From Actinomadura sp. 6K520 (GTDB taxonomy: Bacteria; Actinomycetota; Actinomycetes; Streptosporangiales; Streptosporangiaceae), in assembly GCF_004349245.1 (NCBI RefSeq), contig NZ_SMLC01000071.1, positions 1-34,958 on the forward strand: DNA of 34,958 bases, read 5' to 3'. The position numbers and the translations under genes are program-made. This document shows, one piece after another, positions 1 to 6,767 of the stretch. The notes under the pieces were generated by a model. It had not been told where the DNA came from and ran no database searches. It worked only from the letters and a program-made list of their open reading frames with translations. Position 1 is the first letter of the stretch. Every line of letters begins with the position of its first letter.

Positions 1-1042
1 TGTCGAGGGTGTCGGGTTGTTCGACGAGGTCGGGGTCGTGGTTGGCCGCTCCGAGGAGCATCACGATGACCTGCCCGGCTTTGAGGTGGGTGCCGGCGAA
101 GTCGGTGTCGTGCAGGACGGTGCGGGCGTCGAGTTGGACGGGTGAGTCGTAGCGCAGGAACTCCTCGACCGCTGTGGGGATGAGGGCTGGGTCGGCGCGC
201 AGGGCGGCTTGCTGGTCGGGGTGGTCCAGGAGGGCGTGCAGGGTGTTGCTGAGCAGGTTGGTGGTGGTCTCGAACCCGGCGCCGAACAGCAGCAGCGACG
301 TGGAGATCATCTCCTGTTGCGACAGGCGTGTCTGCTCGGGTGCGGTGGCCATCCGCGACAGCAGGTCTTCGTGCGGGTCGGCTCGTTTGGCGGCGAGGAG
401 GTCGGTGAAGTAGGCGACGAGGTCGGCTTCGGCCGCGGCGGCGGCGGTGATGGCCTCGGGGTCGGCGGCGGGTTCCAGGAGTGCGACCATCTGGCGGACT
501 TTCGGGGTGAAGACCATCCGGTCGGCTTCGGGGACGCCGAGCAGGTCGGCGATCACGTTGACCGGCAGTGGCAGGGCGAGGGTGTCGACGAAGTCGCCGC
601 CGGACCGGCGGGCGAGTTGGCCGAGGTGTTTGCGGGTGCGGTCTTCGATGGAGGCCCGCAGGTCCTGGATGTGCCGGGTGGTGAACACCGATCCGACCGA
701 GCGGCGCAGCCGGGTGTGTTCGGGCGGGTTGGCGAACAGCATGCTGTGCCCGAGGCGCCCTTGGGCCTGGCGCTGTTGTTCGCTGGCGCCGCCGGGGAGT
801 CCGAAGCCCGCCAGTTCGTTGCCCTTGCCGAACGAGCGGTGCCGCAGCGCCGCGTCGCACTCGGCGAACCGGGTCAGCACCAGGGTGCCGTCTCCGGTGA
901 GCAGTACCGGCGCGGTCTCGCGCAGCCGCCGGTAGGCCGGGTAGGGGTCGTCCTGGGGGGTCAGGAAGATCTCGAAGAACAGCTGCTCGGCGGCCGGATC
1001 GCTGGTCGCCGTGCCCAGGGCCGTGCCGTTCGGGGATGTCAT
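1..1042 (-). CDS. Cytochrome P450 (C-terminus cut off by window edge)
   Basis: Heme-thiolate monooxygenase; the substrate is unknown. Reading leftward from the ATG at 1042, the protein has an N-terminal PYPAYRRLRETAPV-like segment and the I-helix oxygen-activation motif FGAGFETTTN near residue 250. The K-helix ExxR follows as EFLR in VEEFLRYDSPVQLDART. The reading frame leaves the window just before the expected PERF and heme-cysteine (FGxGxHxC) regions, so the cysteine cannot be checked. Its ATG overlaps the stop of the upstream gene as ATGA, so the two are probably translationally coupled. The motif set resembles soluble bacterial class I P450s, which need a separate ferredoxin; none is visible here. 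Family assignment is secure; function is not. Confidence 0.93.
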   Translation of the reverse strand, partial: MTSPNGTALGTATSDPAAEQLFFEIFLTPQDDPYPAYRRLRETAPVLLTGDGTLVLTRFAECDAALRHRSFGKGNELAGFGLPGGASEQQRQAQGRLGHSMLFANPPEHTRLRRSVGSVFTTRHIQDLRASIEDRTRKHLGQLARRSGGDFVDTLALPLPVNVIADLLGVPEADRMVFTPKVRQMVALLEPAADPEAITAAAAAEADLVAYFTDLLAAKRADPHEDLLSRMATAPEQTRLSQQEMISTSLLLFGAGFETTTNLLSNTLHALLDHPDQQAALRADPALIPTAVEEFLRYDSPVQLDARTVLHDTDFAGTHLKAGQVIVMLLGAANHDPDLVEQPDTLD

Positions 1043-1455
1043 GAGGGGGTCCCGTCGTCGAATTGGCCGATGGCCTCCCAGACGCAGCCTCCCGCTGGGC
1101 CGGTCGCGGTGAGCCGTGCCCAGCTCTGTCCGGCCTCCACGGAGGCCAGCCGCGCCACCAGCAGGTAGGGCGGGCCCGCGGCCGGCCACTGCGTCCAGGT
1201 CAGCCAGATGCCCCGCAGCCGCAGCGGCGCTTCGATCAGCGACCCCAGGTGCGTGAGCGTCACCGCGCACGCGCTCATCACCGCGCCGGGCTGCGGTTGG
1301 TCGGCTGGGCCGCCGGGCAGCACGGCCAGTGCCCAGACCTCGCCGCCGACCGCCCTCCATGCCAGTGATCGAGGTGCGGGGGGTGGATCTGATGGGGGAA
1401 GCGGTTCGCGCCAGACCAGACTCTGTATCCCATCCATACCCCCACCATTTGACAC
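1039..1455 (-). CDS. Hypothetical protein, 138 aa, coupled to the P450
   Basis: I do not recognise the family. The protein is rich in Trp, Pro and Ala, with segments such as LAWRAVGGEVWALAVLP and GIWLTWTQWPAAGPPYLLVARL. No signal peptide or clear membrane segment is seen. The GTG start at 1455 is favoured because AGAAGG lies 5 nt upstream; an ATG at 1437 is the alternative. Its TGA overlaps the P450 ATG (ATGA), so it probably forms a two-gene operon with it and may serve the same pathway (inference). The start codon lies inside a TTGACA-N13-TGTCAA palindrome, so regulation at the promoter or start region is likely. Confidence 0.75.
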   Translation of the reverse strand: MSNGGGMDGIQSLVWREPLPPSDPPPAPRSLAWRAVGGEVWALAVLPGGPADQPQPGAVMSACAVTLTHLGSLIEAPLRLRGIWLTWTQWPAAGPPYLLVARLASVEAGQSWARLTATGPAGGCVWEAIGQFDDGTPS

Positions 1456-1473
1456 TCAAGCCTTCTATGTCAA
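1449..1473. promoter_or_regulatory. Palindrome TTGACA-N13-TGTCAA at the start of the P450 operon
   Basis: TTGACA (1449-1454) and TGTCAA (1468-1473) form a perfect 6-bp inverted repeat with a 13-nt spacer. The same two arms with the same spacer occur at 2934-2958 before the DUF6230 gene. A further TGTCAA half-site lies at 1498-1503. The arrangement fits an operator for a dimeric regulator; the TetR protein encoded at 3046 is the obvious candidate (inference). Confidence 0.5.
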
Positions 1474-1652
1474 TGAGGACAACACAACTGTTCTGACTGT
1501 CAACCAGTCCATTGCTCGGGGTTTGCGGACACTGGGGTTGTTGCAGTCATCGGTGTCAGCACCCGGCAAGCCGTACAGTCGCGCGGCTGGATGCCGGGCA
1601 CACCCTCCAGCCACAAGGGGTACCGGTCAGAACCGCGTCACGGGCGTATTCG

Positions 1653-1703
1653 CCCCCCGGTTCGATCTGCCCCCGGGTTCGGTCTGCCCCCCGGGTTCGT
1701 CTG
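1653..1703. repeat. Three imperfect 17-bp tandem repeats
   Basis: Units at 1653-1669, 1670-1686 and 1687-1703 each read roughly CCCCC(C/G)GG(G)TTCG.TCTG. They lie in the otherwise gene-free stretch 1456-1732 between the P450 pair and the DUF6114 stop. No coding signal or hairpin explains them; their role is unknown. Confidence 0.6.
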
Positions 1704-1732
1704 CGGGGGCCTGGCGGGCTGTGTGGTGTGAA

Positions 1733-1766
1733 CCTGGTCCCGGCGGGCGCCTCCGCCGGGACCAGG
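1733..1766 (-). terminator. Hairpin terminator after the DUF6230-DUF6114 operon
   Basis: A perfect 14-bp stem (1733-1746 with 1753-1766; arms CCTGGTCCCGGCGG and its complement) has a 6-nt loop. It begins 3 nt after the DUF6114 stop on the minus strand. No U-tract follows, which is common for actinobacterial terminators. Its position at the end of the operon supports terminator function. Confidence 0.75.
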
Positions 1767-1769
1767 GGT

Positions 1770-2255
1770 CTATGGGGTGTGCGGGTGGTGCGGCTGCTGG
1801 GTGGAAGGTTCACCGGAGGGCGGGTCGGCGTCTCCGGTGGAAGGCCGGGTGGCGTGTTCGGTGGCGTGTTCGGTGGCGGGGGTCCAGGCGAAGGCGAGGG
1901 AGCCGCCGGTGAGGGCGAGGAGCATGCCGATCAGGAAGCCGCCGAAGTTGGTGTAGAGGAAGGAGGCCAGGGCGGCCAGGAGGATGATGATGCTGAGCAG
2001 GGTGTGGTGGCGGGGCTGGTACCACAGCAGCAGGCCGGTGGTGGTGATGATGCCGCCGAGCAGGAACCCGGCCAGGCCCGCGTTGCCGGGCAGCGACAGC
2101 ACGGTGTACAGGTCGGCGGGCAGCAGCAGGATGGACGCGCCGCCGGTGGTGGTGAGCAGGCCGCCCCAGAAGGGCCGGGTGCGGCGCCAGGACCGCCAGC
2201 GCCGCCAGTGGGTGCGCAGGCGGCCGGTGAGCGGGGTCGCGGCGTTCAGAAGCAT
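1770..2255 (-). CDS. DUF6114 family membrane protein, 161 aa
   Basis: A small integral membrane protein of the actinobacterial DUF6114 type, function unknown. It starts MLLNAATPLTGRLRTHWRRW, followed by about four hydrophobic segments, including FWGGLLTTTGGASILLLPA, AGFLLGGIITTTGLLLWY, LLSIIILLAALASFLYTN and FLIGMLLALTGGSLAFAW. The C-terminal tail is polar and rich in Pro, Thr and His. The ATG at 2255 overlaps the end of the DUF6230 gene by 10 nt. The same frame stays open upstream to 2948, but that part only shadows the DUF6230 gene. DUF6114 and DUF6230 genes commonly occur side by side, so a joint membrane or cell-surface role is likely. Confidence 0.85.
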   Translation of the reverse strand: MLLNAATPLTGRLRTHWRRWRSWRRTRPFWGGLLTTTGGASILLLPADLYTVLSLPGNAGLAGFLLGGIITTTGLLLWYQPRHHTLLSIIILLAALASFLYTNFGGFLIGMLLALTGGSLAFAWTPATEHATEHATRPSTGDADPPSGEPSTQQPHHPHTP

Positions 2256-2923
2256 TCTTTGACGTCGCCTCCCATGGTCATGTCGATCCCGGCGAGTTTG
2301 AGTCCGCTGGCGGTGACCCAGCGGACCTGGCCGTGGATGCGCAGTTTGAGGTTGGTGCCGGTGATGGGCAGGGTGCCGGGCGGGCCGGTCTGGACGGGGA
2401 TGTCGCCCAGGCCCTTGACGGGGGTGGTGCCGCCGCGGCCCAGGGCGATGCCGCCCCCGACGACCTCGACGTCGTCGATGGACTCCAGGGCCAGCTGGAG
2501 TTCGCTGAGCTGGAGCCGCTGCCCGGGTTGAGTGGTGATGCGCAGCACCCGCGAGCCCAGCGGGCTGGAGACCTTGCCGGAGGCGCAGATGCCCTCGGCC
2601 CAGGTGTCGCGCAGCGCCAGGGCGACCACGGTGTGCCGGTCGCCGTCGCGGGTCTGGAAGAACCGGGGGAAGGACCCGCCGGCGTTGGTGGACAGCCGCT
2701 GGATGGTCAGTTTGATGTTGGTCTTGCCCTTCAACCCGGCCGATACCGGTAGCGCGCCGCGCAGCACCCCGACGACCATCACCGCGACCACACCCAGGAC
2801 CGGAACCAGGACCGCGGCGAACCTCCTCCACCGGGTCCGCCCCGCAGCGGCGGCGGGACTGCTGACGCGCGGGGTGTCCAGCGGAGCGTGGCGGCGCCGC
2901 CACAGCCGGTCGATGAATCTCAC
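2246..2923 (-). CDS. DUF6230 family membrane-anchored protein, 225 aa
   Basis: Function unknown. From the chosen GTG at 2923 (VRFIDRLWRRR), a short basic N-terminus precedes one transmembrane anchor (RFAAVLVPVLGVVAVMVVGVL). A probably extracellular domain of about 170 residues follows, containing KTNIKLTIQRLSTNAGG, QLSELQLALESIDDVEVVGG and ALGRGGTTPVKGLGDIPVQT. The start is chosen because AAAGGTGGCAG lies directly upstream. The frame stays open to an ATG at 3016, but the additional 31 residues would cover the palindrome and promoter region and look non-coding. First gene of an operon with DUF6114; divergent from the TetR gene. Confidence 0.85.
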   Translation of the reverse strand: MRFIDRLWRRRHAPLDTPRVSSPAAAAGRTRWRRFAAVLVPVLGVVAVMVVGVLRGALPVSAGLKGKTNIKLTIQRLSTNAGGSFPRFFQTRDGDRHTVVALALRDTWAEGICASGKVSSPLGSRVLRITTQPGQRLQLSELQLALESIDDVEVVGGGIALGRGGTTPVKGLGDIPVQTGPPGTLPITGTNLKLRIHGQVRWVTASGLKLAGIDMTMGGDVKECF

Positions 2924-2933
2924 CCTGCCACCT

Positions 2934-2958
2934 TTGACAATCAGCCACGACTTGTCAA
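2934..2958. promoter_or_regulatory. 25-bp palindromic operator candidate before the DUF6230 gene
   Basis: TTGACAA (2934-2940) and TTGTCAA (2952-2958) are perfect 7-bp inverted arms with an 11-nt spacer, ending about 10 nt upstream of the GTG at 2923. The 6-bp core plus 13-nt spacer is identical in layout to 1449-1473. Probable binding site of the divergently encoded TetR protein. Confidence 0.6.
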
Positions 2959-3002
2959 TGCCGCGAACATCATTGGTTGGAATGTCCTCGGTTGGGGTCG
3001 AG

Positions 3003-3038
3003 GGGTGTCCGGCCACTGGACACCCGGCTTGTTACTGT
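3003..3038 (+). promoter_or_regulatory. Palindrome and leaderless promoter of the TetR gene
   Basis: GGGTGTCC (3003-3010) and GGACACCC (3018-3025) form a perfect 8-bp inverted repeat with a 7-nt spacer. A TANNNT-type -10 hexamer, TACTGT (3033-3038), lies 7 nt before the GTG at 3046, so the transcript is probably leaderless. The palindrome covers the expected -35 zone, consistent with autorepression (inference). Confidence 0.5.
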
Positions 3039-3045
3039 CGGCGGC

Positions 3046-3642
3046 GTGAACACTCACGTCCCGGCCGACTTCCAGACCCGCGTGCGCCACCAACTCCGCA
3101 GCGACGCCCTGGACGCCGCGTTCGCCCTGATGACCGACCAGGGCTGGTCGGCGGTCACCATGACCGCGGTCGCCGCGGCCGTCGGCGTCAGCCGCCAAAC
3201 CCTCTACAAGGAGTTCTCCTCCAAAGACCAGATCGGCCAAGCCCTGCTCATCCGCGAAGCCGAACGCTTCATCGACGGCGTCGCCGCACACGTCGCCGCG
3301 CACGACGACGTCGCTTCCGCGATCGAGGCCGCCGTCCGCTACACCCTCGACCAGGGCGCCACCAACCCGCTGCTACGCACGATCCTGTCCGGCGACCGCG
3401 GCGGCACCACCCTCCTGCCCCTGGTCACCACCGACTCCCAGCCCCTCATCGCACTCGCTGGCCAGGTCCTCAGCCAGCACATCACCGCCCGCGCCCCCGG
3501 CCTGGACGACGAAGACATCGCCGCGACCGCCGACGCACTGGTCCGCCTCACCGTCAGCCACCTCCTGCAACCCCTGGACGACACCGGCACCACCGTCACC
3601 CGGCTGACCCGCCTGGCCACCCGCGGCCTCGGCCTCCCCTAA
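3046..3642 (+). CDS. TetR/AcrR family transcriptional regulator, 198 aa
   Basis: A DNA-binding repressor-type regulator. The N-terminal TetR_N helix-turn-helix spans about residues 12-60 (ALDAAFALMTDQGWSAVTMT, then VGVSRQTLYKEFSSKDQIGQ). The C-terminal ligand-binding half contains the segments LLRTILSGDRGGTTLLPLVT and ALVRLTVSHLLQPLDDTGTT. The GTG at 3046 is preferred over the upstream ATG at 2977 because the latter would add residues across the palindrome and -10 site. It is divergent from DUF6230-DUF6114. Two flanking promoter regions carry palindromes that could be its targets. The ligand is unknown. Confidence 0.93.
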   Translation: MNTHVPADFQTRVRHQLRSDALDAAFALMTDQGWSAVTMTAVAAAVGVSRQTLYKEFSSKDQIGQALLIREAERFIDGVAAHVAAHDDVASAIEAAVRYTLDQGATNPLLRTILSGDRGGTTLLPLVTTDSQPLIALAGQVLSQHITARAPGLDDEDIAATADALVRLTVSHLLQPLDDTGTTVTRLTRLATRGLGLP

Positions 3643-4116
3643 ACCCCGAACCACCCCGACCCTGCGGCCGGTGCACAACGAACAGCCGATCTTGACCGGG
3701 TCGGCGGTGGCGCGCGCTGCTTAGCGTGACTGATCCGGAGACCGGACCGTGGCGGCGGTGGCTGAAGCTGATCAACCGGCCGGAGGGCGAGTGCCGCACG
3801 GACCTCCCGCGCCAACACGACATCGCATCGACCGGACACACAGATCGCAGAAAGAAGCGTCCACAGTCCCGCAAACATCTGCGCCCGCTGGCACCGGAGG
3901 GCTGCGGCGAACCCCGCCTTCATGCCCTTCAGTGCATCGCCCGTGAAGACTTGGCCACTGGTGCTCGTTCGTTACGCAGAATGATCTTGAAGCAGGGGCT
4001 CCCGGTATGACCTGAAGGACCCGTTGTCACTAGCCATCGCGAGTGGGACGGGTCAGCCCATGTCAACGCCTGTGCCGGTGAGTCGAGGTCGGCTGTGGAG
4101 CCGTCCGAGCATGTGC

Positions 4117-4135
4117 CCCCACTCCCTGCAAGGCT
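4117..4135 (+). repeat. Leader-like motif beside the orphan repeat
   Basis: The 19 nt consist of CCCCACT, then CC, then CTGCAAGGCT. The array leader at 12733-12749 has CCCCACT directly joined to CTGCAAGGCT. All 17 leader bases are therefore present here, with a 2-nt insertion. The motif ends 17 nt before the orphan repeat. Confidence 0.55.
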
Positions 4136-4152
4136 GCTGCCATAGACGACTT

Positions 4153-4182
4153 GTCGCGAACCCTCGCACGGCGATGAAGGAC
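4153..4182 (-). repeat. Isolated degenerate CRISPR repeat, inverted relative to the array
   Basis: On the minus strand this 30-nt element begins GTCCTTCATCGCC and ends TGCGAGGGTTCGCGAC. The array repeat begins GTCCTCATCGCCCC and ends TGCGAGGGTTCGCAAC. The differences are one inserted T, one deleted C and two substitutions; the longest exact block is 13 nt. No second repeat is found within one spacer length on either side. It lies about 370 nt upstream of cas6. It could be the repeat part of a crRNA-like regulatory RNA, or a relic of an older array. Confidence 0.65.
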
Positions 4183-4549
4183 CAAGGTCGCCAGACGTAC
4201 AAAGGTCAGCCTTTCCTTAGTTGGCACCCCGAAGGGCGATTAGGGCTAGGGCGGACGACGTACCAGCAAGAGACTTGATCAATTGCGAACGCGATGCCTC
4301 GGTACGGAAGAGCGGTCTTTCAGTCGTATAGCCCTGCCTGTTCTGAAGGCCACATTCGGACAGGCGATTTCGCGATCAACTTTACGAACGACCCACTCTT
4401 CGGATTGCGAGGTGCGTAATGTCCCGGGACGCAGGCGAGGAGTCGAGGGGGCTCCCGCTCTCAGGTGGGTCTGACGGGAGTCGTCCATCTGTACTCGCCG
4501 ACGGCCCATGCCTTGGCTGGCACGGATGGACGAGGAGGACGGGGTTTCG

Positions 4550-5287
4550 ATGCGTTTGCGCTTGACCTTCCATACGGGAGCCCGTGAGTTGGCCTGGGAC
4601 GATGTCTTGGCTCCTGGGCGGGCTCTGTCGTACGCGCTGTTGGAGCGGGGGGCACCCGAGCTGGGGCCTGTGCTTCATGAGGATGGGTGGGGGCCGCACG
4701 GCCTGGTGCCGTTCGGTTACGGGGCCCCGGTCTTTCCAGCGGCGCGCCGGCGTCGGGGCGTTTATGCGGCCGAGGGTCCAGGTGTTGTGGAGTTCGGGAG
4801 TCCGCTGTACGCGGTGGTCGAGGGATGGGCTGCCGCGCTGGCTTCGGTTCCTGTGCTGGCCTGGGGGGCGACTGCGTTCATCGTGGACAAGGTCGAGCCG
4901 GTGGAGGCTCCGGTGTTCTCGTCTGGGAAGGCCGTATTCCGGACAGTGACGCCGGTGGTGATGAAGGGCTCAGGACGCGATGAGTCCGGCGTCCGGACGC
5001 GCAGACAGGCGTGGTGTCTTCCTGGTGAGGCGGAGTGGGACGCCTACATGCAGGCAAATTTGTGGCGCAAAGCAGTGACGCTGGGGCTGGATCCCGAGGT
5101 AACGCTGGAGAGCGTCGGTTGGGTCGGGCCGAAGCGTTCTTTCAAGGTAGGAAGCAAGGCTGGCGGCAAGAAGCCCGGAGCCTGCGTCGAGATCACGGTA
5201 TCCGGCGAGCCGGAAACGCTCTCGGCTCTGCACTCGTGGGGCCTGGGGCAGGCCAACAGCACGGGGATGGGCTGGATCGGTGCCTGA
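4550..5287 (+). CDS. cas6: Cas6 CRISPR pre-crRNA endoribonuclease
   Basis: Cuts the CRISPR precursor transcript within each repeat to give crRNAs with an 8-nt 5' handle. The protein (245 aa) begins MRLRLTFHTGARELAWDDV, with the tandem ferredoxin-like layout of Cas6. It ends in the diagnostic glycine-rich loop, LGQANSTGMGWIGA. His43 (PVLHEDGW) is a possible catalytic general base. The ATG at 4550 follows GAGGAGG at 4532-4538; the frame stays open to an ATG at 4508, but the added residues are not Cas6-like. First gene of the cas operon; it overlaps cas8b1 by 8 nt. Confidence 0.9.
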   Translation: MRLRLTFHTGARELAWDDVLAPGRALSYALLERGAPELGPVLHEDGWGPHGLVPFGYGAPVFPAARRRRGVYAAEGPGVVEFGSPLYAVVEGWAAALASVPVLAWGATAFIVDKVEPVEAPVFSSGKAVFRTVTPVVMKGSGRDESGVRTRRQAWCLPGEAEWDAYMQANLWRKAVTLGLDPEVTLESVGWVGPKRSFKVGSKAGGKKPGACVEITVSGEPETLSALHSWGLGQANSTGMGWIGA

Positions 5288-6767
5288 TTCCATATCGGAC
5301 GACCCAGGACCCGGTCAGACGCAGACACGCCAGCCCCAGGTGGCCTTAGCCGATGATTCGGCCGATCCGCGGTCCGTGGTGTTGACCGCGAGTCCGTTGC
5401 AGCGGGTGGGCGCGTTCGCGTTGGCCGCGCTCGCCCGGGCCGAGCATCCTCAGGATGTTGCAGGCGAGCCCCTCATCGGCGTCGTCGATCTGATGACCAG
5501 TCATCTCCTGGAGACGGCCCACGTTGTAAAGGCCGCCGATCCCGGTGGCTTCTGGCTCGGCGCCAGCTATCTTCTCTGGCCCAACTCGAAGCTGAATCCG
5601 ACGGCGCGCGGCAAGCAGTCTCCCTCAGAGCGGGGAAAGCTGATCCGTGAGTGGCGTGCTCGGCCGGATCCTGTCGAGTGGCCGGGGGTGCCGTGCGCGT
5701 ACTGCGGGCGTTCGGCCTGCGGCTGGTACGGCAAGGTCGACATCCCGCTGGGCGCGAGCGTCGCGCATCGTAACACCACCGCGCCGGGGCATGAAGGCAC
5801 GCCGCTGTGCTTTCCGTGTGTGGCGTGCCTGTGGGCCTTTCCGTATGGGACGTCGCTATCGGGTGGCCGGGCTGCGCTGATGCATTCCTGGGACGACGTG
5901 TTCCTGGCGAAGATGACCAGGTCTACGGTCGATCAGACCTTGCGGCAAGCCGCGGCCGGTCCTTCCAAGGGAGCGAAGCCCGGGCCGTACGCGCGGGAGT
6001 TGTGGGTGCTGCAGGCGGTGCGCGCCTACAGCCGGCGGATCACCTCCGGTGTGGAGCTGATCGTGCTGTCCAACTCCAACAAGGAACAGCTACTCGCCAC
6101 CCAGGAGTTGAGCCAGCCGATCGCCGAATGGCTACGGTCCACCAACAAGATCCCCGAGCGCCGCGCCGGGTACCAGGCCCTTGTCGTAACCCAGGAGACC
6201 AAGCAGGTCCCGGGCGAGGCGTTCTTGGCCAAGCGGGCGTTCAGCCGTCCCGCGCAGGTCTTGGAGTTCGCGATCGGTCATGTCCTCGGCCGGATCTCCG
6301 CGGCGGTTCTCGTTCCCGCCGAGGCAACGGTGCTGGCCCCGCTTTTGTACTCCTACTGCCGTGAGGTGCTGACCATGGACGACAAGGACGTCGAGCGCAT
6401 CAAGGAACTGGCGAAGCGGCTCGCCGCGCTGCTGGGGCAGGACAGCCGCCCTGGGCCGTTCCGCGATTTCATCCGCGCGAATAGCAAGGGCGGCAACCTC
6501 TACGGCTGGTTCCGCTCCAAGGGCGTGGACTGGCTGCTGTTCCCACGCCCCGACGGTACTGCGCCGGTTCTGCTCCCGGTCCAGGACTACCGGCTGCTGT
6601 TCGAGGACGAGCGGTCCTGGTCGTGGCGGCGGCTTCTGGTCTTCGCGGTGCTGGAGGCGCTGGCCGAGGCGGGTTGGGAGCCCAAGGGCTCGCAGGAGGA
6701 ACTCCAAGAGATCAAGGACTTGGCCGACGCCGCAGGCGGAGGCCAAGAGGAAGGGGCGGAACAGTGA
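5280..6767 (+). CDS. cas8b1: Type I-B Cascade large subunit Cas8b1/Cst1 (CXXC-CXXC type)
   Basis: Large subunit of the crRNA-guided surveillance complex, presumed to recognise the PAM. The 495-aa protein has the two cysteine clusters that name the Cst1 family: C139-AY-C142 with C147, and C177-FP-C180 with C183. These probably form a zinc site. Other segments include GFWLGASYLLWPNSKLNP and GNLYGWFRSKGVDWLLFPRP. The assignment also rests on gene order (cas6-cas8-cas7-cas5-cas3-cas4-cas1-cas2), typical of the Tneap-type I-B layout. The GTG start at 5280 lies inside the cas6 end, and the stop overlaps the cas7 GTG as GTGA. The acidic, Gln-rich C-terminal tail is probably disordered. Confidence 0.88.
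   Translation: MPDSISDDPGPGQTQTRQPQVALADDSADPRSVVLTASPLQRVGAFALAALARAEHPQDVAGEPLIGVVDLMTSHLLETAHVVKAADPGGFWLGASYLLWPNSKLNPTARGKQSPSERGKLIREWRARPDPVEWPGVPCAYCGRSACGWYGKVDIPLGASVAHRNTTAPGHEGTPLCFPCVACLWAFPYGTSLSGGRAALMHSWDDVFLAKMTRSTVDQTLRQAAAGPSKGAKPGPYARELWVLQAVRAYSRRITSGVELIVLSNSNKEQLLATQELSQPIAEWLRSTNKIPERRAGYQALVVTQETKQVPGEAFLAKRAFSRPAQVLEFAIGHVLGRISAAVLVPAEATVLAPLLYSYCREVLTMDDKDVERIKELAKRLAALLGQDSRPGPFRDFIRANSKGGNLYGWFRSKGVDWLLFPRPDGTAPVLLPVQDYRLLFEDERSWSWRRLLVFAVLEALAEAGWEPKGSQEELQEIKDLADAAGGGQEEGAEQ

Larger units (their letters stand above)
3643..4549. other. 907-bp region without a convincing gene
   Basis: Short ORFs in several frames (for example 3726-4010 and 4024-4278, both +) have neither a recognisable product nor actinobacterial third-position bias. 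Base composition is visibly more AT-rich from about 4190 to 4430, fitting a promoter-bearing intergenic zone. A TAATGT -10-like hexamer sits at 4417-4422, about 130 nt before cas6, without a good -35. The region also holds the orphan CRISPR repeat (4153-4182) and the leader-like motif (4117-4135). It may contain decayed genes or a non-coding RNA. Confidence 0.6.

Noticed and set aside
2256..2948. Upstream part of a 392-codon minus-strand ORF ending at 1770
   Set aside because: The part above 2255 is an out-of-frame shadow of the DUF6230 gene; only the last 161 codons (DUF6114) are real.
3905..3964. Further possible CRISPR-repeat fragments (GCGAACCCCGCC at about 3908; CATCGCCC at about 3935)
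   Set aside because: Only 8-12 nt of match with poor alignment outside the core; chance is sufficient. Only 4153-4182 matches along the full length.
3726..4278. ORFs 3726-4010 and 4024-4278 on the + strand as genes
   Set aside because: No recognisable motifs, poor third-position bias and no good ribosome sites; left as part of the gene-free region.
4100..4508. A CreT-like toxin RNA gene next to the orphan repeat
   Set aside because: No short ORF with a strong ribosome site and rare codons, and no clear promoter, could be identified; only the repeat-like half is supported.
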